A DNA stretch of 64,000 bases from Jiangella mangrovi (GTDB lineage: Bacteria; Actinomycetota; Actinomycetes; Jiangellales; Jiangellaceae): positions 1,550,001-1,614,000 of the forward strand of contig NZ_JACHMM010000001.1 of NCBI RefSeq assembly GCF_014204975.1, read 5' to 3'. The translations under genes were made by a program, and so were the position numbers. Below are positions 41,636-52,554 of this stretch, one piece after another. The first letter of the stretch is position 1, and each line of letters begins with the position of its first letter. Below the pieces are notes generated by a model. That model had not been told where the DNA came from and made no database searches. It saw nothing but the letters and a program-made list of their open reading frames with translations.

Positions 41636-42928
41636 CTAGTCGCAGGGGCGCTCCGCGCTGGTGGCGTAGGTGCGCGTGGTGCCCTCGGTGACCAGCCGCT
41701 CGACGGCGGCCAGCAGGCGGTCGACGTCGTCGGCGGTGGAGCCGAGCCCGAAGCTCGCCCGCAGCGCACCGCCGTCGGCGCTGAGCTTGGAGAGCAACGG
41801 GTGCGCGCAGAACCGCCCGTCGCGCACGCCGATGCCGTGCTCCGCGGACAGGTACTCGGCCACCTGGCGCGCCGGGTAGCCGTCGACGGTGAACGCGACG
41901 ACGCCGATGGCGGAGCCGCTGTCGGGCCACAGCCGCAGCGTCCGCACGCCGTCGATGCGGTCCAGTCCGGCCAGCAGCCGCCGGCGCAGCGCCGACTCGT
42001 GCACCTCGGCGCACCCCTCGGGCAGTGCCGCCACGGCCTCGCAGGCGCGGGCCAGCGCCGCCGCGCCGATGACGTTCGGCGAGCCGCCCTCGTGCCGGGC
42101 CGGGGCGGGCGCCCAGTCCGTGGCCGTCACCGTGACCTCGCGGACGGCGCCGCCGCCGGCCAGGTACGGAGGTGCGGCGTCGAGCCAGTCGCGCCGGCCG
42201 ACCAGGACGCCGGCGCCGAACGGCGCGTAGAGCTTGTGCCCGGAGAACGCGACGTAGTCGATCTCACCGGCGACGACGTCGATGCGCCGGTGCGGCGCGA
42301 GCTGGGCGGCGTCGACGGCGATGCGGGCGCCGTGGCGGTGCGCCAGCCCGGCCAGCGCGCCCAGCGGCAGCTGCTCCCCCGTCACGTTCGAGGCGCCGGT
42401 CACGGCGAGCAGGGCGGCCGGGCGCCGGGCCAACTCGACCTGGAGCCGGCTCAGGGTCTGCGCCAGCGTCGCGGCCGCGGGCACCACGCGGTGCGCGAGC
42501 CGCTGCCAGGGCAGCAGGTTCGCGTGGTGCTCGATGTCGAGGACCACCACCTCGCCGCCGTCCGGGACGCAGCCGGCCAGCAGGTTCAGCGCGTCGGTGG
42601 TGTTGCGGGTGAACACGACGACGTCGTCCGGGCGGGCGCCGACGAACCGGGCGACGGTGCCGCGGGCGTCCTCGTAACGCTGGGTCGACAGCTGCGAGGC
42701 GTACCCGGCGCCGCGGTGCACGCTGGCGTAGGTCGGCAGGATCGCGGCGACGTGGTCGGCGACGGCCTGCAGCGCCGGCGCGCTGGCCGCGTAGTCGAGG
42801 TTGACGTAGCGGGTGTCGCCCCCGCCGGCCAGCGGCGCGCGCAGGTCGCCGCCGACGACCGGCAGCAGCGGCCGGGTGGGCGCGGCCGGCAGCGGGGTGG
42901 CGAGGCGGGGCAGGTCGGTCACGGTCAC
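41636..42928 (-). CDS. Class V aminotransferase, cysteine desulfurase-like
   Basis: This 430-residue PLP enzyme has the SufS/CsdA-type fold: YVNLDYAASAPAL, TRNTTDALNLLAG, LDIEHHANLLPW, IAVDAAQLAPH and the PLP lysine in YVAFSGHKLYAPFGAGVL near residue 235. A Cys in GVRDGRFCAHPLL near 375 falls where the desulfurase nucleophile would be. Two GTG starts are possible: 42928 (GGAGG four bases before) and 42922 (better spacing). A SAM-IV-like riboswitch precedes it, so expression should fall when S-adenosylmethionine is plentiful, tying it to sulfur amino-acid metabolism rather than housekeeping Fe-S assembly. Confidence 0.88.
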   Translation of the reverse strand: MTVTDLPRLATPLPAAPTRPLLPVVGGDLRAPLAGGGDTRYVNLDYAASAPALQAVADHVAAILPTYASVHRGAGYASQLSTQRYEDARGTVARFVGARPDDVVVFTRNTTDALNLLAGCVPDGGEVVVLDIEHHANLLPWQRLAHRVVPAAATLAQTLSRLQVELARRPAALLAVTGASNVTGEQLPLGALAGLAHRHGARIAVDAAQLAPHRRIDVVAGEIDYVAFSGHKLYAPFGAGVLVGRRDWLDAAPPYLAGGGAVREVTVTATDWAPAPARHEGGSPNVIGAAALARACEAVAALPEGCAEVHESALRRRLLAGLDRIDGVRTLRLWPDSGSAIGVVAFTVDGYPARQVAEYLSAEHGIGVRDGRFCAHPLLSKLSADGGALRASFGLGSTADDVDRLLAAVERLVTEGTTRTYATSAERPCD

Positions 42929-43073
42929 GGGTCCTCCAGGACTCGGGACCCTGGGCCGGGTCCGCGCTTGCCGTCTCGGAACCGAGCCGGCCAGGTCGTC
43001 ACCCGGGGCACCCCACCGCGGCGGAGGGTTGCCGGCCAGCGAGCCGGGGCTTGGCGCTGGCGCTCATGACCTT
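42929..43073 (-). ncRNA. SAM-IV-like riboswitch with translational expression platform
   Basis: Read on the minus strand from 43073, the leader has GGTCATGAGCGCCAGCG, then AAGCCCCGGCTCGCTGGCC, GGCAACCCTCC and GGTGGGGTGCCCCGGGTGA, the conserved core I associate with actinobacterial SAM-IV aptamers. The outer stem pairs 43068-43072 with 42993-42997. Downstream, GGACCC (42958-42963) or GGACCC (42929-42934, at the ribosome site) can each pair with the single GGGTCC (42946-42951). This gives two exclusive folds, one of which hides the ribosome site. Recognition is from memory of the consensus, not a search. Confidence 0.82.
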
Positions 43074-43220
43074 TCGACCGGAAGCCTAACCGGCGAGAGT
43101 CGACAACGTCCATCCCTCGAACGAAATCGTCTCACCGATCGAGATCTCCGACCGGCTCGCGGTGGGCCCGCCCGGCGATGCAGAATGCCGGAGACGTCCC
43201 GTCGACGAGAGTGGAATTAC

Positions 43221-45599
<2,379 letters not shown>

Positions 45600-45875
45600 C
45601 GGCACGCCGATGGTTGGCTCTGCCCACTTCATCACCGCAGGTCAACCTGGCTGATTGGGCCGAACCACGCCCTTGCCTCGCCTGTGCGGCCGGGTCTAGC
45701 GTCGCGTGCGGAGGGACCGGCGCAGGGGGCACGAGCAGCCGGTGCTCCCGCCCGGCCGGGGGGCATGAGAGTCCACGCACGAGCACGCGCACCACCGATG
45801 CGATCCGCGATCGATCCGCAGCGCAAACTCCGCAGCACGAACGTGGAACTCCCATGACATCCAACGGGGGATGAC

Positions 45876-46362
45876 ATGAAACGCATCATCATCATCCTGG
45901 TGGCCGTACTCGGACTGCTCGGATTCGCCAGCACAGCGGCCGTCGCACAGAGCGGCCACTTCATCGAGGGCGGCGGCAACGCCCCCGAGTGTTCCGACAT
46001 CGGCACCCAGGTGACCTGCGACGGCAAGGTCGCCCGGTCTCGGCGGCACCACCTTCGAGATCACCGTGGAGGCGACCGGCATCGCCGAAGTCGTCTGCAT
46101 CAACCCGGCAGGCCACCGCGCCCCCGGGCAGGACACCGAGGTCACGGTGGCCGGCACGACGACACCGCTGCCGACGCCGCGCAACGGCCAGTTCGTCTTC
46201 GACATCACCAGCGACGACCCTGAGCCGCTGCCGCCGACGCCCACCTGCCCGAACAACCAATGGACGCCGAACATCGTCGACGTCGCCTTCACCGAGGCCA
46301 CGCTGACGCTCCTCGAGGACGGAGTGGTCTCCGACGTGGTGACCGTGCCGGTCCAGTCGTGA
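45876..46362 (+). pseudogene. Small secreted protein, frameshifted
   Basis: GGGGGATGAC precedes the ATG. A signal peptide (IIIILVAVLGLLGFASTAAVA) leads into QSGHFIEGGGNAPECSDI and VTCDGKVA. There one extra C in the run at 46033-46035 breaks the frame. Without it, reading continues through GLGGTTFEITVEATGIAEVV, the PGQDTEVTVAG block and TEATLTLLEDGVVSD to the stop at 46362, about 160 residues in all. Cys residues in both halves suggest disulfide bonds in the intact protein. I recall similar actinobacterial secreted proteins of unknown function. A sequencing error is as likely as a real lesion. Confidence 0.75.
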
Positions 46363-46380
46363 CAGTCCGATCGACCGGCC

Positions 46381-46408
46381 AGGGGCCGGGCCTGCAGGTC
46401 CGGCCCCT
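46381..46408. terminator. Hairpin terminator between convergent genes
   Basis: A 9-bp stem (AGGGGCCGG at 46381-46389 with its complement at 46400-46408) closes a 10-base loop, between the secreted-protein remnant and the OB-fold membrane protein gene. Confidence 0.7.
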
Positions 46409-46418
46409 TCTCGGGACC

Positions 46419-47033
46419 TCAGGGCCGGTAGCCGAGCTTCGGGTCGAACGCCGTCACCCAGAAGACCCCGTGGTCGGCGTCGTAGTCGTGGATCATCGCG
46501 GTGCTGCCGGGGCGCAGCGCCTCGACGCCGTCGTGGCGGACCTCGATGACGACGGCGGCACCGTCGGCGCCGGTGACCTCGGCCTGGCCGGCGTCGGGGC
46601 CGACCGCGCCGGTGCGCACCACGCACACGCTGCCGACCAGCCGGGCCGGGTCGGCGACCGCGCCGGCGCGCAGGATCCGCCGGATCGGCCGGGCCAGCGC
46701 CACGGTGCTGGCGGCGGCCAGCGCCAGCCCCAGCACCACGATGGCCGCAGACGCCAGCACGCCCGGCGGCCGCACCGCGATGTCGCCGCCGCGGGCCAGC
46801 GTGCCGATCATCGTGGCCAGCCAGGTCAGCACGATGAACAGCGACCCCGCGACATTCAGCGGGACGCCGTCGAGCCCCGCCGCGGCGCGCAGCCCGGGCG
46901 CCGCGTCACCGGCCTGCGGCGTGGTGCCGCCGACCATGACCAGCAGCCAGTAAACGACCACCGCGATGGTGAGGAAGGTGAACGGGACGACCGGTACGGC
47001 CATGGCGGCGTCGAACAGATCGTTGATCGCCAC
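46419..47033 (-). CDS. OB-fold-containing membrane protein (YqiJ/DUF1449-like)
   Basis: This 204-residue protein has three to four membrane helices in the first 130 residues (VPVVPFTFLTIAVVVYWLLV, then SLFIVLTWLATMIGTLA and VLASAAIVVLGLALAAASTV). A soluble C-terminal beta domain (LVGSVCVVRTGAVGPDAGQA, VEALRPGSTAMIHDYD) looks like an OB fold of the NfeD kind. I use the GTG at 47033, with GGAAGG seven bases upstream. Such proteins often accompany flotillin-like proteins in membrane-domain organisation, but no flotillin gene is next to it here. Confidence 0.7.
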   Translation of the reverse strand: MAINDLFDAAMAVPVVPFTFLTIAVVVYWLLVMVGGTTPQAGDAAPGLRAAAGLDGVPLNVAGSLFIVLTWLATMIGTLARGGDIAVRPPGVLASAAIVVLGLALAAASTVALARPIRRILRAGAVADPARLVGSVCVVRTGAVGPDAGQAEVTGADGAAVVIEVRHDGVEALRPGSTAMIHDYDADHGVFWVTAFDPKLGYRP

Positions 47034-47131
47034 TTTCCAGCCTTCCGAAACGTGCAGGTGGTCCACGCGGACTATAGCTCCGAGCCCGCCCGCGGCACCG
47101 GCCTTTTTCGTCAACGACCTAAGGTCGTCCA

Positions 47132-48175
47132 GTGCGCGCGATGGTGTACGAGAGGTTTCGCGAACGGCCGGTCGTCCGTGACGTCCCGGAGCCGGTCTGC
47201 CCGCCGGGCGGCGCGGTCATCCGGGTGGAGGCCACCGGCCTCTGCCGGAGCGACTGGCACGGCTGGATGGGCCACGACGACGACGTCACGGTGCCGCACG
47301 TGCCGGGGCACGAGCTCGCCGGCGTGCTCGCCGAGGTCGCGCCGGACGTCCGGGGCCACGGCTGGCGGCCGGGCGAGCGGGTCACCGTCCCGTTCGTCTG
47401 CGCGTGCGGCGACTGCGAGCAGTGCCGGGCCGGCGACCACCAGGTCTGCGAGCGGCAGACGCAGCCGGGCTTCACCCACTGGGGCTCGTTCGCCGAGTAC
47501 GTGGCGATCGAGCACGCGGCGGTCAACCTGGTCCGGCTGCCCGACGCCGTCGACTTCGCCACCGCGGCCGGGTTGGGCTGCCGCTTCGCGACGGCGTACC
47601 GGGCGGTCGTGCAGCAGGGCCGGGTCGCGGCCGGCGAGTGGGTGGCCGTGCACGGCTGCGGCGGGCTGGGGCTGTCGGCGGTCATGATCGCCGCGGCGCA
47701 CGGCGCGCGGGTGGTCGCCGTCGACGTCTCCGCACCGGCCCTCGAGCTGGCCCGGCGCGTGGGCGCCGCGGTCGCCGTCGACGCGAGCAGCGGGACCGAC
47801 GTCGTGGCCGCGGTCCACGAGGCGACGGGCGGCGGCGCGCACCTGTCGCTGGACGCCCTCGGCAGCACGACGACGTTCCTGAACTCCGTGCGCGGGCTGC
47901 GCCGCCGCGGCCGGCACGTCCAGGCCGGTCTGCTGCTGGCCGAGCACGCGACCCAGGCCGTGGCCATGGGTCCCGTGGTCGCGGCCGAGCTGGAGCTGCT
48001 GGGCAGCCACGGCATGGCGGCGCACCACTACCCGGCCATGCTGGCCGAGATCGCGGCGGGCACGCTGCGCCCGGACCTGCTGCTCGGCCGCGAGCTCACC
48101 CTCGAGGAGGGCGTCGACGCGCTGGTGGCGATGTCGGACGGCTCGCCGACCGGCGTGACGGTGCTGCGTCCGTAG
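47132..48175 (+). CDS. Zinc-dependent alcohol dehydrogenase, MDR family
   Basis: This 347-residue medium-chain dehydrogenase acts in the cytoplasm. Catalytic zinc ligands are in ATGLCRSDWHGWMG and VPGHELAGVL. The four structural-zinc cysteines are in VCACGDCEQCRAGDHQVC near residue 95. The nucleotide fold is VAVHGCGGLGLSAVMIAAA followed by VVAVDVS, where the acidic residue favours NAD+. The GTG at 47132 looks leaderless, with TAAGGT at 47120-47125. The gene stands alone between the membrane protein and the DUF1906 pair. The alcohol substrate is unknown. Confidence 0.93.
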   Translation: MRAMVYERFRERPVVRDVPEPVCPPGGAVIRVEATGLCRSDWHGWMGHDDDVTVPHVPGHELAGVLAEVAPDVRGHGWRPGERVTVPFVCACGDCEQCRAGDHQVCERQTQPGFTHWGSFAEYVAIEHAAVNLVRLPDAVDFATAAGLGCRFATAYRAVVQQGRVAAGEWVAVHGCGGLGLSAVMIAAAHGARVVAVDVSAPALELARRVGAAVAVDASSGTDVVAAVHEATGGGAHLSLDALGSTTTFLNSVRGLRRRGRHVQAGLLLAEHATQAVAMGPVVAAELELLGSHGMAAHHYPAMLAEIAAGTLRPDLLLGRELTLEEGVDALVAMSDGSPTGVTVLRP

Positions 48176-48236
48176 CCCGCGGAGCTGGCCGAAGGGACCT
48201 ATCGCCGGTCGCCGCCGCGATGATATGACTGTCGGC

Positions 48237-49061
48237 ATGACCCGGAGACGCCACGCGGTCATCGCCGCCACCGTCCTGTTCGCCGCCGCCTCCTTCACCG
48301 CCGCCGGCCCCGTCAGCGCCGGAGACGCCCGCATCCCGGCGCCCACCATCGCCACCGGCCTCGGCTTCGACACCTGCACCGCGCCGTCGGTCGCCGCGCT
48401 CGACGCGTGGTGGGGGACGTCGCCGTACACCACGGTCAACATCTACTTCGGCGGCATCAACCGCGGCTGCCGGCAGCCGAACCTGACGCCGTCGTGGGTC
48501 CAGACGGTCAGCGGCATGGGCTGGCACCTGCTGCCCACGTACATGGGCCACCAGCCCATCTGCATGCTGGGCAGCAAGGAGCACCGCTACACCGCGGCCG
48601 ACGCCACCACCATCGGCGCGGCCAACGCGCAGGACGCCCTCGCGCAGGCCGAGCACCTCGGGCTGCTGCCGGGCAGCGCGCTGTACGCCGACGTCGAGCA
48701 CTACGACCGCAGCGACGCCTCGTGCGTCACGGCCGTGCGCCGCTACGTGTCGGCGTGGACCACCACGCTGCAGGCGGCCGGCTACCTGGCCGGGGTGTAC
48801 GTGCACCAGGACTCCGGGCTGCGCGACCTCTCCGCCGTCTACGACTCCCCCGAGTATGCCCGCCCCGACGCCGTCTGGATGGCCCGCTGGGACGGCAACC
48901 CGGCCCTCACCGGCTGGCCGACGGCGCCGGACAGCCAGTGGGCCAACCACCAGCGGGCCAAGCAGTACCTGGGCGACCACAACGAGACCCACGGCGGCGT
49001 CACCATCAACATCGACAGTGACTCGCTGGACGCGCCCGTCGCCACGGTCGCGAATCCATAA
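48237..49061 (+). CDS. Secreted DUF1906 (Rv2525c-like, glycoside hydrolase-like) protein
   Basis: This 274-residue exported protein starts at the ATG at 48237, placed seven bases after TATGAC, which fits a leaderless transcript; an ATG at 48225 would add four residues. After a signal peptide (RRRHAVIAATVLFAAASFTA) the mature part is one DUF1906 TIM-barrel-like domain: LGFDTCTAPSVAAL, VNIYFGGINRGC, ALYADVEHYDRSDASCV and GVYVHQDSGLRDLSA. Asp and Glu at the strand ends (YADVEHYD) are the likely active site. Substrate is probably a cell-wall polymer. The next gene is a close paralogue. Confidence 0.87.
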   Translation: MTRRRHAVIAATVLFAAASFTAAGPVSAGDARIPAPTIATGLGFDTCTAPSVAALDAWWGTSPYTTVNIYFGGINRGCRQPNLTPSWVQTVSGMGWHLLPTYMGHQPICMLGSKEHRYTAADATTIGAANAQDALAQAEHLGLLPGSALYADVEHYDRSDASCVTAVRRYVSAWTTTLQAAGYLAGVYVHQDSGLRDLSAVYDSPEYARPDAVWMARWDGNPALTGWPTAPDSQWANHQRAKQYLGDHNETHGGVTINIDSDSLDAPVATVANP

Positions 49062-49133
49062 AGACCCCGCGACATCCCTGTTCACAGCCGGTTTTCGGGA
49101 GCACACTCGAATCATGGCGACGGGGGGTCGATC

Positions 49134-50459
49134 ATGCTCGGCTGGACACGCTCACTCGGCAGGGCCACGGCTGCGGCCGCGGCATCGGCGGTCCTGGTGG
49201 CCGCATCGGTCACGGGGGCCGCGGCACTGCCCGACTCTCCGGTCTCCTATCCGTCCGGCGCGTCGTCGACCCTCGCGCCGGGGCTGGGCTTCGACACCTG
49301 CACCGCGCCGTCCATCGCGGCGCTGCAGGCCTGGCGGGCCTCGCCATACCGCACCGTCAACATCTACTTCGGCGGGGTGAACCGCGGCTGCGCCCAGCCC
49401 AACCTCACCGCCGCCTGGGTCCGCGACGCGACGGCGACCGGCTGGCGGCTGCTGCCGACCTACTTCGGGCGCCAGCCGTCGTGCATGCTGGGCAGCAAGC
49501 CGTACCGGTACACCGCCGCCAACGCCACCACCTACGGCGCGTCGGAGGCGCAGGACGCCGTGGCCAAGGCCCGGGCGCTCGGCCTGCTCCCCGGCAGCGC
49601 GCTCTACGCCGACGTCGAGCACTACGACCGCACCGACGCCTCGTGCGTCACCGCCGTGCGCCGCTACGTCTCGGCCTGGACCACCACGCTGCACGCCTCC
49701 GGCTACCTCGCCGGGGTCTACGTGCACCAGGACTCCGGGCTGCGCGACCTGTCGGCGTCGTACGGCAACGCCACCTGGGCCCGCCCGGACGCCGTCTGGA
49801 TGGCCCGCTGGGACGGCAGCCCGTCGCTCACCGGCTGGCCGACCGCCCCCAACGCGCAGTGGGCGGGGCACCAGCGGCTGAAGCAGTACCGCGGCGACCA
49901 CAACGAGACCTGGGGCGGCGTGACGCTGAACATCGACAGCGACTCGCTCGACGCACCCGCGGCCACGGTCGCGCGGACCTACCGCGTGACCAGCTCGACC
50001 GCCCTCAACGCCCGCACCGGCCCGGGCTCGGCGTACCCGGTGGTGCGCAGCCACGCGCCGGGCAGCGCACTGGCGGTCATGTGCCAGGGCCTCGGTACCC
50101 GCGTGGGCACGAGCTCGGTGTGGAACCGGCTGTCCAATGGCACCTGGGTGGCCGACTACTACGTCTCGACGCCGTCGAGCACCACGTTCTCGCCGACGCT
50201 GCAGCGGTGCATGTACCCGGGCCAGGTCACCAGCGCGACGCCGCTGAACGCCCGCACGGGCCCGGGCACCGGCTACCCGGTCACCGGCACCGCCCTCCCG
50301 ACCGGCGCGCTGGCCTGGGTGATGTGCCAGAAGGCGGGGACGGCGGTCGGCACCAGCACCGTCTGGAACCGGATGCTCGACGGCCGCTGGGTGGCCGACT
50401 ACTACGTGTCCAACCGGTCGAACACGACGTACAGCGCACCGATCCCGCGCTGCCCGTGA
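49134..50459 (+). CDS. Secreted DUF1906 protein with two C-terminal SH3-like modules
   Basis: This 441-residue paralogue of the upstream gene is about 75 percent alike over the shared domain by eye. It has a signal peptide (ATAAAAASAVLVAASVTGAAA), a DUF1906 domain (to about residue 280) and two bacterial SH3 repeats, each with LNARTGPGS/TGYPV, a Cys pair region (VMCQGLGTRVGT, VMCQKAGTAVGT) and GxWVADYYVS. SH3 modules usually bind peptidoglycan, so this copy may be wall-anchored while its sister is free. A GGGGGG-type ribosome site lies before the ATG. Confidence 0.88.
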   Translation: MLGWTRSLGRATAAAAASAVLVAASVTGAAALPDSPVSYPSGASSTLAPGLGFDTCTAPSIAALQAWRASPYRTVNIYFGGVNRGCAQPNLTAAWVRDATATGWRLLPTYFGRQPSCMLGSKPYRYTAANATTYGASEAQDAVAKARALGLLPGSALYADVEHYDRTDASCVTAVRRYVSAWTTTLHASGYLAGVYVHQDSGLRDLSASYGNATWARPDAVWMARWDGSPSLTGWPTAPNAQWAGHQRLKQYRGDHNETWGGVTLNIDSDSLDAPAATVARTYRVTSSTALNARTGPGSAYPVVRSHAPGSALAVMCQGLGTRVGTSSVWNRLSNGTWVADYYVSTPSSTTFSPTLQRCMYPGQVTSATPLNARTGPGTGYPVTGTALPTGALAWVMCQKAGTAVGTSTVWNRMLDGRWVADYYVSNRSNTTYSAPIPRCP

Positions 50460-50471
50460 GACGGCCGGGCG

Positions 50472-52070
50472 TCAGTAGGCGCGCCACTCCTCGCGCACGT
50501 ACTCGAGCACCACGGGGTCGAGCAGCGTCGAGACCTCGGCGTCGGTGACCCGGCGGTCCGGCGGGAACACCGTCGCCGCGCGCAGCACGTCCTCGGACAG
50601 GTAGCGCAGCGGCGGCGCATCGGCGGGCACCTGCAGTGCCGGGCCCGCCTGCGTGCCGGGCGTCGTCAGCAGGAAGCCCCAGTCGCCGAAGCTGGGCACC
50701 GACGCGAGGTACGGCGTGACGCCGAACCCGGCCGCCCGGACCGTCGCCTCGATGCAGGCGAACGAGCGCGGTGCGAAGTACGGCGAGCCCGCCTGCACGA
50801 CCATGCGCCCGCCGTCGGCCACCAGCTCGCGGACCAGGCCGTAGAACTCCAGCGAGTACAGCTTCGAGGTGGCGGTGGAGTCCGGGTCGGGCATGTCCAC
50901 GATCACGACGTCGTACGGCTCGGCGCCGGCGTCGCCGCGCTCGCGGACCCAGCCGAACGCGTCGGCTGCGATCGCCTCGACTCGCGGGTCGGCGAACGCG
51001 TCCCGGTTCAGTTCACGCAGGCTCGCGTGCGTGCGGGCCAGCTCGAGGACGGCCGGGTCGAGCTCGACCAGCGTGACCTCCTCGACGGACGGGTAGCGCA
51101 GCACCTCGCGCAGGGCCAGCCCGTCGCCGCCGCCGAGGATCAGCACGCGGCGGTGCGGTCCGGCGAGCGCCGGATGCACCAGCGACTCGTGGTAGCGGTA
51201 CTCGTCGGGCGAGGCGAACTGGAGGTCGCCGTTCAGGAACAGGCGGACGTCGTCGGTCCCGGACAGCCGGTGCCGCTCGGTGAGCACGATCTCCTGGTAC
51301 TCCGACCGCTCGGCGTGCGCGATCGGGTCGCGGAACAGCCGCTGCCGCGCGTCGACCTCGAGGTCGTCGGCCCGCACCAGCAGCACGGCCAGGACTGCGC
51401 CCACCGTCAGCACCAGGGCCGCGATGACCGTCCAACCGCGCCGCGACACCGTTCGCCGGAAGAGCCAGGCCACCACGACGGTGCCGGCGACGAGGTTCAG
51501 CACGCCGGCCGCGATGGTGCCGCGCACCAGCCCGAGCGCCGGCAGCAGGACGAACGGGAAGGCCAGCCCGCCGAGCAGCGCGCCGAGGTAGTCCGCGGCG
51601 AACATGTCGGCGACGGCGCTGCCGGCATCCTGCGCGCGGATGCGCTGCAGCATGGTCATGAGCAGCGGGATCTCGGCGCCGATCAGCACACCGATCAGGG
51701 CGGCCAGCACGACCATGAGCGGCGTGTAGAGCTCGGTGGTCGCGAACGCCCGGTACAGCACCAGCACCGCGGACCCGCCGAGCAGCGCGAGCAGCGACTC
51801 GACCAGCACGAACGACACCGCCGGCGCCCGCTGCAGCGGCTTGGCCAGCAGCGACCCGATGCCCATGGCGAACACCATGACCGAGACGACGATCGATGCC
51901 TGGACGACGGTGTCGCCGATCAGATAGCCGCCGAGCGCGATCAGCGCCAGCTCGTAGACCAGCCCGCAGGCCGCGCAGACCAGCGCCGCGGCCAGGATGA
52001 CCGCGCGCGCCGGCCGCGAGAAGCCGCCGGCCGGCGCCTCCCGCGGCGTCGTCGTCGAGGTGGTGGACGT
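50472..52070 (-). CDS. Membrane-bound spermidine synthase-like protein (polyamine aminopropyltransferase family)
   Basis: The protein has seven or more N-terminal membrane helices and a C-terminal Rossmann-type transferase domain: YQEIVLTERHRL, HESLVHPAL, VLILGGGDGLALREVLRYP, VTLVELDPAVLELAR and VVIVDMPDPDST. The first standard start (ATG 51878) falls inside the second helix. Reading on in frame to a stop at 52089-52091 gives the conserved ARAVILAAALVCAACGLVY helix but no ATG, GTG or TTG. An ACG at 52070 has GGAGG seven bases before it and is the most likely start, giving 532 residues. It is the last gene of a five-gene operon. Confidence 0.85.
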   Translation of the reverse strand, partial: TSTTSTTTPREAPAGGFSRPARAVILAAALVCAACGLVYELALIALGGYLIGDTVVQASIVVSVMVFAMGIGSLLAKPLQRAPAVSFVLVESLLALLGGSAVLVLYRAFATTELYTPLMVVLAALIGVLIGAEIPLLMTMLQRIRAQDAGSAVADMFAADYLGALLGGLAFPFVLLPALGLVRGTIAAGVLNLVAGTVVVAWLFRRTVSRRGWTVIAALVLTVGAVLAVLLVRADDLEVDARQRLFRDPIAHAERSEYQEIVLTERHRLSGTDDVRLFLNGDLQFASPDEYRYHESLVHPALAGPHRRVLILGGGDGLALREVLRYPSVEEVTLVELDPAVLELARTHASLRELNRDAFADPRVEAIAADAFGWVRERGDAGAEPYDVVIVDMPDPDSTATSKLYSLEFYGLVRELVADGGRMVVQAGSPYFAPRSFACIEATVRAAGFGVTPYLASVPSFGDWGFLLTTPGTQAGPALQVPADAPPLRYLSEDVLRAATVFPPDRRVTDAEVSTLLDPVVLEYVREEWRAY

Positions 52071-52088
52071 GGCCCGGCCTCCGTGCCG

Positions 52089-52532
52089 CTAGACGATGGC
52101 CAGCGCGATGATGCCGGAGACCACGATGCGCAGCACGCCGAGCACCCAGCTGGCCGGGTGCGGGGTCTCGTGGACGAGGTCGTGGCGCCCCCGGCCCGGG
52201 ATGAGCAGGTCGACCAGCAGGAACACCAGCGTGCTCACCACCAGCCCGATGAGGCTGTAGACGACCGTGCCGGCCAGGCCGTCGGCGACGTCGTCGGCGC
52301 TGGCGTAGATGGCCGCGACGACGATCAGCCCCTGCGCGAGGAACCCGGTCGAGACCAGCACCGCGGCGTTGTGGTTGCGCTCGACGAAGATGAGGTCGCG
52401 CAACCTGCCCGGTGTCAGCACGTCGATGAGCACGAAGCCGAGCAGCAGCATCGCCAGGCCGACCCCGCAGTAGGCCAGCACGACGCCGGCCTCCTCGGCC
52501 AGCTCGCCGACGTCGATGTCGCCGATCATCAT
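52089..52532 (-). CDS. DUF350 membrane protein
   Basis: This 147-residue protein has four membrane helices (EEAGVVLAYCGVGLAMLLLG, NAAVLVSTGFLAQGLIVVAA, VVYSLIGLVVSTLVFLLVD and WVLGVLRIVVSGIIALAI), the DUF350 pattern of two repeated two-helix units with ERNHNAAV between. Tandem ATGs at 52532 and 52529 are both possible; GAGAGG lies before them. The function is unknown. It belongs to the operon with DUF4247, DUF2617, DUF4178 and the spermidine synthase-like gene. Confidence 0.85.
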   Translation of the reverse strand: MMIGDIDVGELAEEAGVVLAYCGVGLAMLLLGFVLIDVLTPGRLRDLIFVERNHNAAVLVSTGFLAQGLIVVAAIYASADDVADGLAGTVVYSLIGLVVSTLVFLLVDLLIPGRGRHDLVHETPHPASWVLGVLRIVVSGIIALAIV

Positions 52533-52554
52533 CGGTCTCGTCCTCTCACAGCAG

